Part shown: positions 1-11,840 of the stretch, in pieces
How the letters are laid out: every line of letters starts with the position of its first letter
Numbering within the stretch: the stretch's first letter is position 1
From: JBBIWA01 sp037439425
Lineage (GTDB): Bacteria > Acidobacteriota > Blastocatellia > RBC074
Length of the DNA stretch: 31,836 nucleotides
Assembly (NCBI GenBank): GCA_037439425.1
Contig: JBBIWA010000071.1
Location: 1-31,836, forward strand
Direction: 5' to 3'
Made by a program: the position numbers and the translations under genes
The notes under the pieces: generated by a model
What the model was told of the DNA's origin: nothing
The model's input: the letters and a program-made list of their open reading frames with translations, nothing else
Databases searched by the model: none

Positions 1-324
1 TTGCATTTTGTAGTGTTGGGTGGGCTACGTTACAATCGCGCAGAGATATTCGATGTGCTAGGGAGGATCACGATAATACCGTTAGAGGATTTGAAAGAAT
101 CGAGTGTCTATCAATTCATTTTGCAAGAAGGGATTGAGCAAGGGATTGAGCAAGGAATCGAGAAAGGAATCGAGAAAGGGCGTGCAGAGGGACAGATCGA
201 GGCGCTGACCAGGGTGCTGCGGCAGTTGGCCACGAAGCGCTTCCCCGGACTAGAGCTTGGGCCAGAGCTTGAGCGGGTGCGTGATCTGGCTGCGCTGGAG
301 CAGCTCTGTGTTAGTCTGGATTAG
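1..324 (+). CDS. C-terminal part of an Rpn-type (PD-(D/E)XK) nuclease/transposase-family protein, cut by window start
   Basis: The frame is open at the first base, so the catalytic N-terminus lies outside the window. What is visible is a short beta/helical stretch, then a run of Gly-Ile-Glu-Gln/Lys-Gly tetrapeptides (residues about 44-59), then a charged helical tail with an Arg-Phe-Pro motif. This layout is typical of the tails of Rpn/DUF4351 proteins, which are putative recombination-promoting nucleases. The frame ends at TAG (322-324), but the same frame continues for 20 codons of helix-like sequence (IPDAETLRQRLLELAADGRS) to a second TAG at 385-387. The first stop may therefore be a CAG-to-TAG mutation in an older, longer gene. 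Family assignment comes from the tail alone, so it is moderate. Confidence 0.55.
   Translation: MHFVVLGGLRYNRAEIFDVLGRITIIPLEDLKESSVYQFILQEGIEQGIEQGIEKGIEKGRAEGQIEALTRVLRQLATKRFPGLELGPELERVRDLAALEQLCVSLD
130..177 (+). repeat. Four 12-bp tandem units inside the Rpn-type gene
   Basis: Two units of GGGATTGAGCAA are followed by two of GGAATCGAGAAA. They encode GIEQ-GIEQ-GIEK-GIEK. The change of sequence between units 2 and 3 suggests two separate duplication steps. Repeats of this kind are common in tails of this protein family and probably form a coiled or linker helix. Confidence 0.85.
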
Positions 325-551
325 ATACCTGACGCTGAGACGTTGCGCCAGCGCCTGCTTGAACTGGCGGCTGACGGTCGGTCATAGGGAAGCTACTTAC
401 TCTTCTCCATTTGCAATTCTCCCTTGCTTGCAGTGAGCAGTCGCTTGTGAGCGCTATCTCTTTGCTGCAAAAAGAAAGGTTGAAAATGGAGAATGATCCT
501 TGCCCGTCACTATAGCAATCTCGCCTGTTTCGATTTGGCGATGAGGAAGAG

Positions 552-3962
<3,411 letters not shown>

Positions 3963-3963
3963 T

Positions 3964-4038
3964 CCTGGGTGCGCGCTCGCCCGCCCCCAACGAGCCGGTG
4001 GCGGGAAAGCCAGCGCGCGAGACGCGCGCGCACCCAGG
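3964..4038. repeat. GC-rich palindromic intergenic element between the GH2 and SDR genes
   Basis: CCTGGGTGCGCGC at 3964-3976 is the exact reverse complement of 4026-4038, giving a 13-bp stem around a 49-nt GC-rich interior with further self-complementary parts. It starts two bases after the GH2 stop, so it could act as a terminator or transcript-stabilising structure, though it lacks a U tract. It resembles dispersed REP-like palindromes and may be related to the smaller hairpins at 4834 and 17024. Confidence 0.65.
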
Positions 4039-4062
4039 TGCGCTCCCGGGGGAAGGAGACAC

Positions 4063-4809
4063 ATGAAACTGAAAGACAAAGTTGCCATCATTACCGGCGC
4101 AGGCTCCGGCCTGGGCCGCGCTATTGCTTTGCGCTTTGCTGATGAAGGCGCGCGCATTGTGATTGCTGAGATCAACGAAGCGAAAGGCGAAGAGACTTTG
4201 AAGCTGGTGCAAGCCAAGGGCGCAGAAGCCTTCGCGGTCACGACCGATGTCAGCAGTGCAGAGGCGATAACTAAGCTCTTCAAAGCGCTTGATGATCGCA
4301 GTTGGCCAGTAGACATTATGGTCAACAATGCCGGCAACGCTGGCCATCTCACCCCCGTGCACGAGATGAGTGATGAGCAGTGGGACTCGATCATCCAGGT
4401 CCATCTCAACGGAACTTTCTACTGCACGCGCGAAGCGATCAAGCGGATGCTCAAACAAGGGCGCGGCGGCGCGGTGATCAATATGGGGTCAGTCGCTGCG
4501 TTGCGTGGGTTGCCTGGCGCGGCCTCCTACACCGCTGCGAAAGGCGCGATCGTCTCCTTCACCAAAGGCGTAGCGCAGGAAGTAGCCGCTTATGGCATTC
4601 GCGTCAATTGCATCGCGCCGGGCTGGGTCGAAACGCCGATCCTGGAAAACATCCCTGATGAAATGCGCCCGACGATGGTGCAGATGACTCCGCTTGGGCG
4701 CATCGGCCAACCAGAAGAGATTGCGGCTGTGGCTTTGTTTTTAGCGAGCGATGAATCGAGTTTTGTCATCGGACAGACGATCAGCCCGAACGGGGGGCTC
4801 TACACCTGA
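4063..4809 (+). CDS. Short-chain dehydrogenase/reductase (SDR), FabG-like
   Basis: This is a 248-residue classical SDR that uses NAD(P)H to oxidise or reduce an alcohol/ketone. The cofactor motif TGAGSGLG spans residues 11-18, NNAG is at 88-91, and the catalytic Ser143, Tyr156 and Lys160 are all present. The C-terminus (GQTISPNGG) follows the family pattern. A strong GGAAGGAG ribosome site precedes the ATG. It is followed by a secreted helical protein and may share an operon with it. A small hairpin insertion begins right after its stop codon. The substrate cannot be told from sequence. Confidence 0.9.
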   Translation: MKLKDKVAIITGAGSGLGRAIALRFADEGARIVIAEINEAKGEETLKLVQAKGAEAFAVTTDVSSAEAITKLFKALDDRSWPVDIMVNNAGNAGHLTPVHEMSDEQWDSIIQVHLNGTFYCTREAIKRMLKQGRGGAVINMGSVAALRGLPGAASYTAAKGAIVSFTKGVAQEVAAYGIRVNCIAPGWVETPILENIPDEMRPTMVQMTPLGRIGQPEEIAAVALFLASDESSFVIGQTISPNGGLYT

Positions 4810-4887
4810 GCGAGACTTGAAAGCCCTGGGAGCGCACGCTTCTAGCGTGCCTGACTTGTGGTCCGTGCACCTGAGCGAGGCTTGAAA
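4803..4887 (+). mobile_element. Small hairpin insertion flanked by a 20-bp direct duplication at the SDR/downstream-gene junction
   Basis: The 20-mer CACCTGAGCGAGACTTGAAA (4803-4822) recurs at 4868-4887 with one change (A to G). Between the copies lie 45 bp containing a perfect hairpin: GCACGCT (4834-4840), a TCT loop, and AGCGTGC (4844-4850). The left copy carries the SDR stop codon. The right copy supplies the GAGG ribosome site and the first base of the next start codon. A simple reading is insertion with target duplication that left both genes intact. A similar hairpin lies at 17024-17041. Confidence 0.7.
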
Positions 4888-6566
4888 TGCAACGCCATCG
4901 AGTTGATCACAGAAGGCAGAGCTTGATCACCGCGCTGTTTCTTGCCGCCCTGTGGCCTGGCCTCTTGCCGGTTTGGCCCGTTCTCGGGCAGCAACCAGCA
5001 TCTGGCCTCTACCTGCAAAAGATGCGGACCTTTCACACGGCTGCCGAGTTTGCGCGTCTGACTCAAGGCAAAGTCAAACTGCAGCGGGGAGCGAAAGCGC
5101 GACATCTTATTCCGCGCGATCGCCTGTTGCCGGTGAGCGAGTTGACCGTCATCGCCGAAGAGTCGCCGGGTGTGACCTGGTTCGGCTCCGAGCGCGGCGC
5201 CACTCGCTACGATGCGCGCACCAGATCGGTCGAATACTTTGCGGGCCAACGCTGGCTGCCCGATGATCGTGTCAGCGGTATCGGCTTTGAAAAGAACCCA
5301 TCCGGCAACGCAGTGTGGATCGAGACGCCGCAAGGATTGAGCCGGATCGTATATCAACCGATGACGCTGGCCGAAAAGGCGCGCTTCTTTGAAGAGCGGG
5401 TGCGTCTGCGTCACGTCCGTCACGGACAAACTGCCAGCTCTCGTCTGCGCGTCCCTGGGGACCTCAGCAGCAATCAAATGGTCTCAAGCGACAACGATGG
5501 CCTGTGGACAGCGATCTATCTGGCGGCCGAATGCTATCGTTACCGGGTGACTGGTGAAACTGAAGCGCGCGCTTACGCTCGCCAGGCTCTCCAGGCTTTG
5601 ATGCGTCTGGAAGAGATCACCGGCCGCCCGGGCTTTCCTGCGCGCTCGTTCATCAAGATCGGCGTGGACGAGCAACCAGCCGATGGCGAGTGGCATACGA
5701 CGCCAGATGGCCAGTGGCGCTGGAAAGGCGATACCAGCTCGGATGAGATCGTAGGCCACTACTACGCTTACTCGGTCTACTACGATCTGGTAGCGGATGA
5801 AAGCGAGAAGCAGCAGATTCGCGCCCTCGTCAGCCGCATTACCGATCATATCCTGAACCACAATTTCCAGTTGATCGATGTGGATGGAGAAAGGACGCGC
5901 TGGGGCTGGTGGGGGCCTGAAGATATATGGACGGACCCGGATGAGACCGGACTGCGCGCCTTGCATCTAACTTCGCATCTGCGCGTGGCTTATCACATTA
6001 CCGGTAATCCCAGGTATAAAACGGTATACGATGAACTGGTGACGAAGCACAAGTACGCGCTGCTGACGCGCAACCAGAAGATCAACTATCCGGGCTACGT
6101 CAATCATTCGGACGACGAGTTGGCGTTTCTTTCCTACTATCCGCTTTTGAAGTATGAAACCGATCCGCAGCTGCGAGAGATTTATCGGCAGAGTTTGGAG
6201 CGTAGCTGGCAGGTCGAACGCCCCGAACGCAATCCGCTCTGGAACTTCATCTATGCTGCAGCCACAGGCAGCCAGCAGTTTGATCGAGCCGAAGCAGTGC
6301 TCACCTTGCAGCAGATCCCCATGGATTTAATTACCTGGACGGTGAGCAACTCGCACCGGCTCGATGTGGTGCTGAACCCGCTGGCAGATCGTTTCGGGCG
6401 CAAGCAATCACTGACCGTACTACCACCCGATGAACGCCCGGTGATGAAGTGGAATGGCAATCCTTATCTTCTCGATGGCGGCAATGGGGGGCGGAGCGAA
6501 GATGATGGCGCTTTCTTTCTCTTGCCCTACTGGATGGGACGTTATTACCGGTTTATCGAGCCGTAG
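4887..6566 (+). CDS. Secreted protein with beta-propeller-like segment and alpha/alpha-toroid-like domain, function unknown
   Basis: The product has 559 residues with a signal-peptide-like hydrophobic segment at about 14-35. Residues about 85-150 contain a 'GVTWFGSERGATRYD' stretch, followed by another WxExxxGLSR-like repeat. This resembles blades of two-component-regulator propeller repeats. From about residue 190 the protein is rich in paired helices with W, Y and H residues (for example SSDNDGLWTAIYLAAECYR and WGWWGPEDIW). This is what (alpha/alpha)6-toroid glycan-active proteins look like, though no catalytic pair can be named. The start codon lies at the end of the duplicated 20-mer described above. 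Location downstream of a secreted GH2 enzyme fits a role in extracellular glycan handling, but that is inference. Confidence 0.7.
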   Translation: MQRHRVDHRRQSLITALFLAALWPGLLPVWPVLGQQPASGLYLQKMRTFHTAAEFARLTQGKVKLQRGAKARHLIPRDRLLPVSELTVIAEESPGVTWFGSERGATRYDARTRSVEYFAGQRWLPDDRVSGIGFEKNPSGNAVWIETPQGLSRIVYQPMTLAEKARFFEERVRLRHVRHGQTASSRLRVPGDLSSNQMVSSDNDGLWTAIYLAAECYRYRVTGETEARAYARQALQALMRLEEITGRPGFPARSFIKIGVDEQPADGEWHTTPDGQWRWKGDTSSDEIVGHYYAYSVYYDLVADESEKQQIRALVSRITDHILNHNFQLIDVDGERTRWGWWGPEDIWTDPDETGLRALHLTSHLRVAYHITGNPRYKTVYDELVTKHKYALLTRNQKINYPGYVNHSDDELAFLSYYPLLKYETDPQLREIYRQSLERSWQVERPERNPLWNFIYAAATGSQQFDRAEAVLTLQQIPMDLITWTVSNSHRLDVVLNPLADRFGRKQSLTVLPPDERPVMKWNGNPYLLDGGNGGRSEDDGAFFLLPYWMGRYYRFIEP

Positions 6567-6662
6567 CCGGTCGGGAAGCTGAACTCAACTGACCAGCCCA
6601 TACAAGTCATGGCTTGGTCATGAGAAAGAGAAAGTTCTCAATCACGATTAGGAGGGATGATG

Positions 6663-8012
6663 ATGCGCCTGCTTTTCAAAACTCGAATCGTTCTCCTAGC
6701 GCTCGCTCTCTGCGCGTCGGTCCCAGCTCAAAGGCCGCAACGGCTTCCACCATTGCGCCAGCAGGCTGAGATTCAGCAGCAATGGTTGAAGCTGCGGCTG
6801 GAGCATGTGCTACCGAGCCTGATGCGCCAGTATGGTGTTTCCATGTGGCTGGTGATTTGCCGCGAGTACAACGAAGACCCGGTCTTTCGTTCACTCGTCT
6901 CGCCGACAGTCTTTGCGGCGCGGCGCCGTACGATTCTGGTCTTCTTCGATCGCGGGCCAGAGCAGGGCGTAGAGCGCCTGGCATTGGGCGGTGGATCAAA
7001 CGGCGGCTTGTATAGAGTCTATCGCGATCCTGAGATAGAGACCCGCGAGCTGTGGGGCGAAAGCCAATGGGCGCTGCTACGCAAAATCATCACCGAGCGC
7101 AACCCGGCGACGATTGCGATCAATATCTCACACACGCACGCTTTCTCCGATGGTTTATCAGCAGGCGAACGTGAGAAGCTGGAAGCCGTGCTTGGGCCAC
7201 AATACTTAAGCCGCCTCGTGCGCGCAGAGTTGTTGCCGCTCAGGTACCTGGAGATCAGACTCCCGGAGATGTTGCCTATTTATCGGCAGATGATGGAGAC
7301 GGTGCACTGGCTGATTGCACGCGCTTTTTCCAACGAAGTAATCACGCCGGGTAAGACGACCAACCAGGATGTAGTCTGGTGGCTCAGGCAGCAGGTTAAT
7401 GACCTGGGCTTGGGGACGTGGTTTCAGCCTTCCGTGCGCGTACAGCGCAAAGGCTCCGGCATCCCAAGTAACCTGGCCGAAGCTGAGCCGGTCGTGATCG
7501 AGCGAGGCGATGTGTTACACGTTGATTTCGGCATTTCGGCGATGGGTCTTCATACAGACACGCAGCACATGGGCTATGTCTTGCGCGAAGGAGAGCAGGA
7601 GGTGCCTGAAGGCCTCAAGCGCGCGCTGGCCAACGCTCATCGGGTGCAGGACTTGCTAATACAAAGAATGCGTCCGGGGCGCACAGGCAATGAAGTGCTG
7701 GCCGATGTGCTAGCCGCGATCCGTGCGGAAAAGATTAACGCCGCGGTCTACACTCATCCGATTGGCGATCACGGCCACGGTGCTGGCCCGTTGATCGGGT
7801 TGTGGGATCGGCAGGAAGGTGTGCCCGGAAGAGGTGACGTGACGCTGCTGCCGAACACGTGGTTTTCGATCGAGCTGAGCGTGCGCACACCAGTACCAGA
7901 ATGGGGTGGGGAGGAATTGTTCGTCGGCCAGGAAGAAGATGCAGTGATTGATGCGGAGGGGAAGGTCTCGTGGGTACTGAAGCGACAAACTCAATATCAT
8001 CTGGTCCGGTAA
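6663..8012 (+). CDS. Secreted M24-family metallopeptidase-like protein (Xaa-Pro aminopeptidase type)
   Basis: About 449 residues with an N-terminal signal segment, so the mature protein is probably periplasmic. An N-terminal creatinase-like domain (about 30-210) precedes the pita-bread M24 domain. The metal-ligand positions of the family are visible: Asp in VDFG, a second Asp in HTDTQH, His in GDHGHGAG, and two Glu residues near IELS and GQEEDAV. Three ATGs overlap at 6657, 6660 and 6663. AGGAGGG ends at 6656, so only the third has workable spacing and it is chosen here. Xaa-Pro cleavage is the usual family activity, but exact specificity is not shown. Confidence 0.85.
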   Translation: MRLLFKTRIVLLALALCASVPAQRPQRLPPLRQQAEIQQQWLKLRLEHVLPSLMRQYGVSMWLVICREYNEDPVFRSLVSPTVFAARRRTILVFFDRGPEQGVERLALGGGSNGGLYRVYRDPEIETRELWGESQWALLRKIITERNPATIAINISHTHAFSDGLSAGEREKLEAVLGPQYLSRLVRAELLPLRYLEIRLPEMLPIYRQMMETVHWLIARAFSNEVITPGKTTNQDVVWWLRQQVNDLGLGTWFQPSVRVQRKGSGIPSNLAEAEPVVIERGDVLHVDFGISAMGLHTDTQHMGYVLREGEQEVPEGLKRALANAHRVQDLLIQRMRPGRTGNEVLADVLAAIRAEKINAAVYTHPIGDHGHGAGPLIGLWDRQEGVPGRGDVTLLPNTWFSIELSVRTPVPEWGGEELFVGQEEDAVIDAEGKVSWVLKRQTQYHLVR

Positions 8013-8081
8013 GAAGCGGGCAAAGGCGCCCGATCAAGGCCCACGGTTCTTTCCGCAATGAGGTCTAACTGTTAGTTCTTA

Positions 8082-8110
8082 TTGACCTGACCCGGTCTGG
8101 TTATTATACT
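8082..8110 (+). promoter_or_regulatory. Sigma-70-type promoter for ribH
   Basis: TTGACC (8082-8087) and TATACT (8105-8110) are separated by 17 bp, close to the bacterial housekeeping consensus. Transcription would start near 8117, only about 4-10 bases before the possible ribH starts at 8121 (GTG) or 8127 (ATG). No FMN riboswitch was seen. Confidence 0.65.
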
Positions 8111-8126
8111 TGTCCGGCGAGTGGAT

Positions 8127-8606
8127 ATGAAGAACTTATCATCAAGCCACGCGCTGGAGGGTGCATTGCGAGCCGAAGGGTTGCGCTTCGCGATTGTGGC
8201 CAGCCGCTGGAATGATTTGATCGTCAGCCGTCTGATCAGTGGAGCGCTGGATGCTCTCTGCCGGTTGGGTGCCTCAGCCGATCAAATTCTCACGGTGCGT
8301 GTGCCTGGCTCGTTTGAGCTGCCCCTGATTGCCAAAAAGCTAGCGAGTAGTAGAAAGTATGATGCCATTATCTGTTTAGGTGCGGTGATTCGCGGTGAGA
8401 CGCCTCACTACGAGTACATCGCTGCCGAAGTGACCAAGGGCATTGCAGCGGTCTCGCTGGAGACCGGGGTGCCCATTTCTTATGGCGTGATCACGGCCGA
8501 GAGCGTAGAACAGGCAATTGATCGCGCTGGTGTCAAGGCAGGAAACAAAGGTTTCGAGGCAGCCATGTCTGCCGTCGAAATGGCGAATCTGGTGAAGGAG
8601 CTGTGA
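8127..8606 (+). CDS. ribH: 6,7-dimethyl-8-ribityllumazine synthase
   Basis: This enzyme joins 5-amino-6-ribitylamino-uracil and 3,4-dihydroxy-2-butanone-4-phosphate in riboflavin synthesis and usually assembles into a capsid-like shell. Family motifs are clear: AEGLRFAIVASRWND near the start, VPGSFELP, CLGAVIRGETPHYEY with the catalytic His, and NKGFEAAMSAVEMANL at the end. The length of about 159 residues is normal. A GTG at 8121 would add two residues. There is no ribosome site, and the predicted RNA start is only a few bases upstream, so translation may be leaderless. nusB follows, as in many bacteria; the other riboflavin genes are not in the window. Confidence 0.95.
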   Translation: MKNLSSSHALEGALRAEGLRFAIVASRWNDLIVSRLISGALDALCRLGASADQILTVRVPGSFELPLIAKKLASSRKYDAIICLGAVIRGETPHYEYIAAEVTKGIAAVSLETGVPISYGVITAESVEQAIDRAGVKAGNKGFEAAMSAVEMANLVKEL

Positions 8607-8721
8607 AGCGAAGTTGATAGGCTTGAGTCAACCCCCGTCATAAGTTCAAGCACTTGTCTTCTATCGTTGCCCCGAACTTTCTTCATAGACCCGAGAACTC
8701 TCACATCTGCGTGGAAAAATT

Positions 8722-9177
8722 ATGGGTGCTCGGCGAAAAGCGCGTGAATGCGCGCTGCAAATGCTATTTTCATTTGATCTGGCTCGTCCGTCGGTGGATG
8801 AATTGCTGCAAACCTATTGGGGTGAGATGGCAGAGGCGACACAGGAGGTGCGGGAGTTCGCTAATGAGCTAACTATCGGAACGATCACGCACCTATCGGA
8901 GATCGACGAACGCATTCGCCAGCGTACGGAGCACTGGCGGATCTCCCGCATGGCAGTGGTAGATCGCAATTTGCTGCGGATGGCTGTCTACGAATTCCTC
9001 TATCAACCCCACACTCCGAAGACCGTAGCGATCAATGAAGCCCTGGAGATTGCGCGGCGCTTCTCCACCAGTGAGGCAACGCAGTTCATTAACGGCATCC
9101 TCGACGCCATCAAACGGGATTTGGAGATTGAGCAGGCACCGGAGCAATCGACGACGACAGCCGTTTCCAACAAGTAA
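8722..9177 (+). CDS. nusB: Transcription antitermination factor NusB
   Basis: A 151-residue all-helical protein that binds boxA RNA with NusE (ribosomal S10) and supports rRNA antitermination. It starts with the typical ARRKARECALQMLFS segment. The conserved NLLRMAVYE and TVAINEALEIARRFST motifs follow, then a GILDAI ending. It lies 115 bp after ribH in the common ribH-nusB order. The next gene is convergent, 50 bp away, with only a weak hairpin between them. Confidence 0.95.
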   Translation: MGARRKARECALQMLFSFDLARPSVDELLQTYWGEMAEATQEVREFANELTIGTITHLSEIDERIRQRTEHWRISRMAVVDRNLLRMAVYEFLYQPHTPKTVAINEALEIARRFSTSEATQFINGILDAIKRDLEIEQAPEQSTTTAVSNK

Positions 9178-9227
9178 CCGGCTCTGGATGAGCAATGAGA
9201 GGCGGTCTTCTCACTCTGCCTGCCAGT

Positions 9228-10007
9228 CTATCTGTCCTGCCACTCCGGCTGTCGCTTCTCCAGGAAGGCGCAGATCCCTTCCTCGGCGTCTGTCAGTGAC
9301 ATCAACTGCTCCAGATAAAGTCGCTCGACGCGGCGCAGTGTCTCGCGAAAATCGAGCGTCTGATTCAGATGCAGTGCGCGGCGCGCCATCTCCAGAGAGG
9401 CTGCGCTCATCTTTCTCAAACTTTGGAGCACTTCCTCGGTTTTAGCCGAGAGCTGCTCCGGAGCCACCACGTGATTGACCAGCCCCCAACTTGCCGCTGT
9501 GCGCGCCGAAAGCTGTGCTCCGGTCAAGATCATTTCGGCAGCTCGCTTCGGGCCGATGACCTGGGGAAGAAAGACTGCGGCAAATGGTGGAAAGACTCCA
9601 ACTTTGATCTCCGGCTGAGCGAAGACAGCGCGCTCGGTCGCCAGCACGATGTCGGCATAAGCCGCCAGCTCACATCCCCCGCCGAGCGCTGCTCCATCAA
9701 TGGCGGCTACCACAGGCTTGCCCAATTCTTCCAGCTCGCGGAAGATGTCGTGAAATGCTTCCAGCATACGATAGGCGCTTTCGGGGCGATGCTCGCCAAT
9801 GTCGACCCCTGCCGTAAAGGCGCGTGCCTCTGCTGCAGCAGTTAACAGCACCCCACACACGCTGCGCTCGCATGAGATGGGCTCAAGCGCGCGGCGGATC
9901 TCCTGCATCATCGCAATATTCATGATGTTGAGCGGCGGGCGCGCAAACTCGATCCGGGCGATGCGATCAGTGAAGCGAAAGACGATGTACTGAAAAGAAT
10001 CGGTCAT
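9228..10007 (-). CDS. Enoyl-CoA hydratase/isomerase (crotonase) family protein
   Basis: A 259-residue crotonase-fold protein. It binds acyl-CoA and stabilises an enolate in an oxyanion hole. FTAGVDIGEH carries the first oxyanion segment. GAALGGGCEL carries the second, with Glu113, and AQPEIKVG has Glu133. Both acids match the two catalytic glutamates of classical enoyl-CoA hydratase, so hydratase activity is plausible. Residue 49-55 context and the C-terminal segment also recall dienoyl-CoA hydratase relatives, so the exact substrate is open. It starts 10 bp after the stop of the upstream unknown gene, which suggests co-transcription and translational coupling. The upstream ribosome site is weak. 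Confidence 0.88.
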   Translation of the reverse strand: MTDSFQYIVFRFTDRIARIEFARPPLNIMNIAMMQEIRRALEPISCERSVCGVLLTAAAEARAFTAGVDIGEHRPESAYRMLEAFHDIFRELEELGKPVVAAIDGAALGGGCELAAYADIVLATERAVFAQPEIKVGVFPPFAAVFLPQVIGPKRAAEMILTGAQLSARTAASWGLVNHVVAPEQLSAKTEEVLQSLRKMSAASLEMARRALHLNQTLDFRETLRRVERLYLEQLMSLTDAEEGICAFLEKRQPEWQDR

Positions 10008-10017
10008 AGGTGATCTT

Positions 10018-10824
10018 TTAGTCCAACAGGATTCTCACTTCCAGCCTGCTGGCCAGACGAACAGCGTAAGTGAAGCGCACAAACTGGCTATAGGTGATCC
10101 CTTGTGAATGCAAGCGCTCGCGCTCACTGCTGCTCAGGTCATTAAGCAACAGCGCTTCGAGCAACTCAGCATAATCGGCTAGCGCCATGACAGGTAGCTC
10201 GCGCTGGTAACCCGAAGCTCCTTCATCCGAGGAGCGGAAGCCAGCTAACAGGTCGAAGATGTGATCGGTCGTCAAACGCCCGCTTCTGGCGACTAACGTG
10301 ATAGGCTGACGCAGCTCAAAGAAGCGCAACCCGTCAGAGGTCGTGACGCGCCGTAATTCTTTGGTCGCTTCGCCATCAAAAGGGGAATCAGGGTCCAGCA
10401 AGATGTGCAGCAGATGCGGCCACTCCTGCGGCGCCACGATGTCATAGATCAACTGCAAGCGATCAGCGAGAAAATGCTCAAAGCGCGCTTCGATCGGATA
10501 GCTGATCCGGCCCAGGCAACCAATAGCTTCAACTCTGGCAGCGAGAGTCGCTCTCAGCTCAGGAGCTTCCTGCTCAAGCATCACATTGAGACAGGCAGGA
10601 CAGTGCTGGCGACAGTAATCGGCGATCTGTTCGGAGCGCTCCAGCTCTTGCCCCAATCGCGTTGCAAAACGCACACTCTCTTCCGAGGGCGGGCGGCCAC
10701 TCTCCTCTGTCTCGGCCACCATGCGTGCGATCAGCGAGCTGGTGCGGCCTAGCGCGCGCAGCGTTGCCTCATCGTAAGCGCGCCGCATCTGGCATTTGTA
10801 TTCGATGGCATATTCCAGTGACAT
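10018..10824 (-). CDS. Conserved-looking protein of unknown function with N-terminal cysteine cluster
   Basis: The product has 268 residues, no signal peptide and no membrane segment. The first 110 residues are helical and contain Cys12 and a CRQHCPAC cluster near residues 90-97. These could bind metal or form disulfides. The C-terminal half is a mixed alpha/beta region rich in Leu and Glu. I do not recognise the family. The gene lies immediately upstream of the enoyl-CoA hydratase with a 10-bp gap, so the two are probably expressed together. It is divergent from the ABC operon. Confidence 0.7.
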   Translation of the reverse strand: MSLEYAIEYKCQMRRAYDEATLRALGRTSSLIARMVAETEESGRPPSEESVRFATRLGQELERSEQIADYCRQHCPACLNVMLEQEAPELRATLAARVEAIGCLGRISYPIEARFEHFLADRLQLIYDIVAPQEWPHLLHILLDPDSPFDGEATKELRRVTTSDGLRFFELRQPITLVARSGRLTTDHIFDLLAGFRSSDEGASGYQRELPVMALADYAELLEALLLNDLSSSERERLHSQGITYSQFVRFTYAVRLASRLEVRILLD

Positions 10825-11003
10825 AGATCTATGAAGAATGTCGCCAGAGCGCCAGCTGGTGCCCGCCTCATTGTATCATCATTGGTCAGCGCCGTCAGCT
10901 ATCAGCTTTTCTGCATCTTAGTTGTTAATCTCTGTCGGCTCTGGGGTGGCCGCGCCGGATGCAAACGGCGTCGTTTCCCCACCTGGGAATTCTCAGCCGC
11001 TTC

Positions 11004-11033
11004 TTGAATTCTGTCAGGAAGTCATATTATAAC
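11004..11033 (+). promoter_or_regulatory. Possible promoter of the ABC/LolA-like/DUF1302-like operon
   Basis: TTGAAT (11004-11009) and TATAAC (11028-11033) are 18 bp apart. They lie in the 287-bp divergent region 10825-11111, about 80 bp before the chosen ABC start codon. The rest of that region shows no gene-like signal on either strand. Confidence 0.35.
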
Positions 11034-11111
11034 CCTCAAGCTATGAGTCTTCTCTCGCAATCTCGGGCTGCGTGCTTTCAAACGAGGGTAGGTTCAGGAA
11101 AGGAATCGGTT

Positions 11112-11840
11112 ATGGGAACGCAAGCTAGATCTGTCGGTATAGTCCGGCTGGTGGATGTCTGCAGGGATTACGGTGACGGCAAGGTAGTACATGCGCTCAA
11201 CCACATCAACCTGGAGGTTGAACGCGGAGAGCGGATCGCCGTCATGGGGCCATCGGGTTCGGGCAAATCAACGCTGCTCAACCTGATTGGTGGATTGGAT
11301 GAGCCGACTTCAGGCGTGGTGATGTTTGATGGCGTGGATCTGTTCCAGCTCAATGATGATGAACGGACGCGGTTGCGGCGCACGCATATCGGGATGATCT
11401 TTCAAACCTTCAATCTGCTGCCCACATTAACTGCGACGGAAAACGTCTCGTTGCCGTTGCGACTGCAAGGCCTTCAGCGCCGCGAAGCCGAACGGCGCGC
11501 TAATGCTATGCTTGAACGCGTCGGATTAGCCGATCGCCTCACGCACTTGCCCGATCAATTATCGGGTGGAGAGCGCCAGCGCGTTGCCATCGCCCGCGCG
11601 CTCATCTTTCAGCCGCCGTTGTTGCTGGCCGACGAGCCGACCGGCAATCTGGATTCGGTTACCGGGGATGAGATTCTCAATCTGCTTGCCGAGCTACATC
11701 GGGAATTCAATACTACGATCCTGATGGTAACTCATAATGAGGCAGCAGCGGCTCACTGTGAAAGGATTTTGATCTTGCGCGATGGGAGCATTATCAAGGA
11801 AGAACGGGGCGCCAGTCTGAGCCTGGAGGTGGGAGGATGA
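11112..11840 (+). CDS. ABC transporter ATP-binding protein, LolD/MacB type
   Basis: A 242-residue nucleotide-binding subunit. Walker A GPSGSGKST spans residues 46-54, the Q-loop is at MIFQTFN, the signature LSGGERQRV at 150-158, Walker B LLLADEP at 170-176, and the switch His is in VTHNE. The NLLPTLTATENV stretch is typical of ATPases that pair with FtsX-type permeases in lipoprotein or peptide export. The frame is open back to 10959, but AAGGA before the ATG at 11112 and the family length favour this start. Its stop overlaps the permease start by four bases (ATGA). Confidence 0.93.
   Translation: MGTQARSVGIVRLVDVCRDYGDGKVVHALNHINLEVERGERIAVMGPSGSGKSTLLNLIGGLDEPTSGVVMFDGVDLFQLNDDERTRLRRTHIGMIFQTFNLLPTLTATENVSLPLRLQGLQRREAERRANAMLERVGLADRLTHLPDQLSGGERQRVAIARALIFQPPLLLADEPTGNLDSVTGDEILNLLAELHREFNTTILMVTHNEAAAAHCERILILRDGSIIKEERGASLSLEVGG

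Noticed and set aside
10959..11111. Extended N-terminus of the ABC ATPase
   Set aside because: The extra 51 residues have no family match, and a good ribosome site precedes the ATG at 11112.
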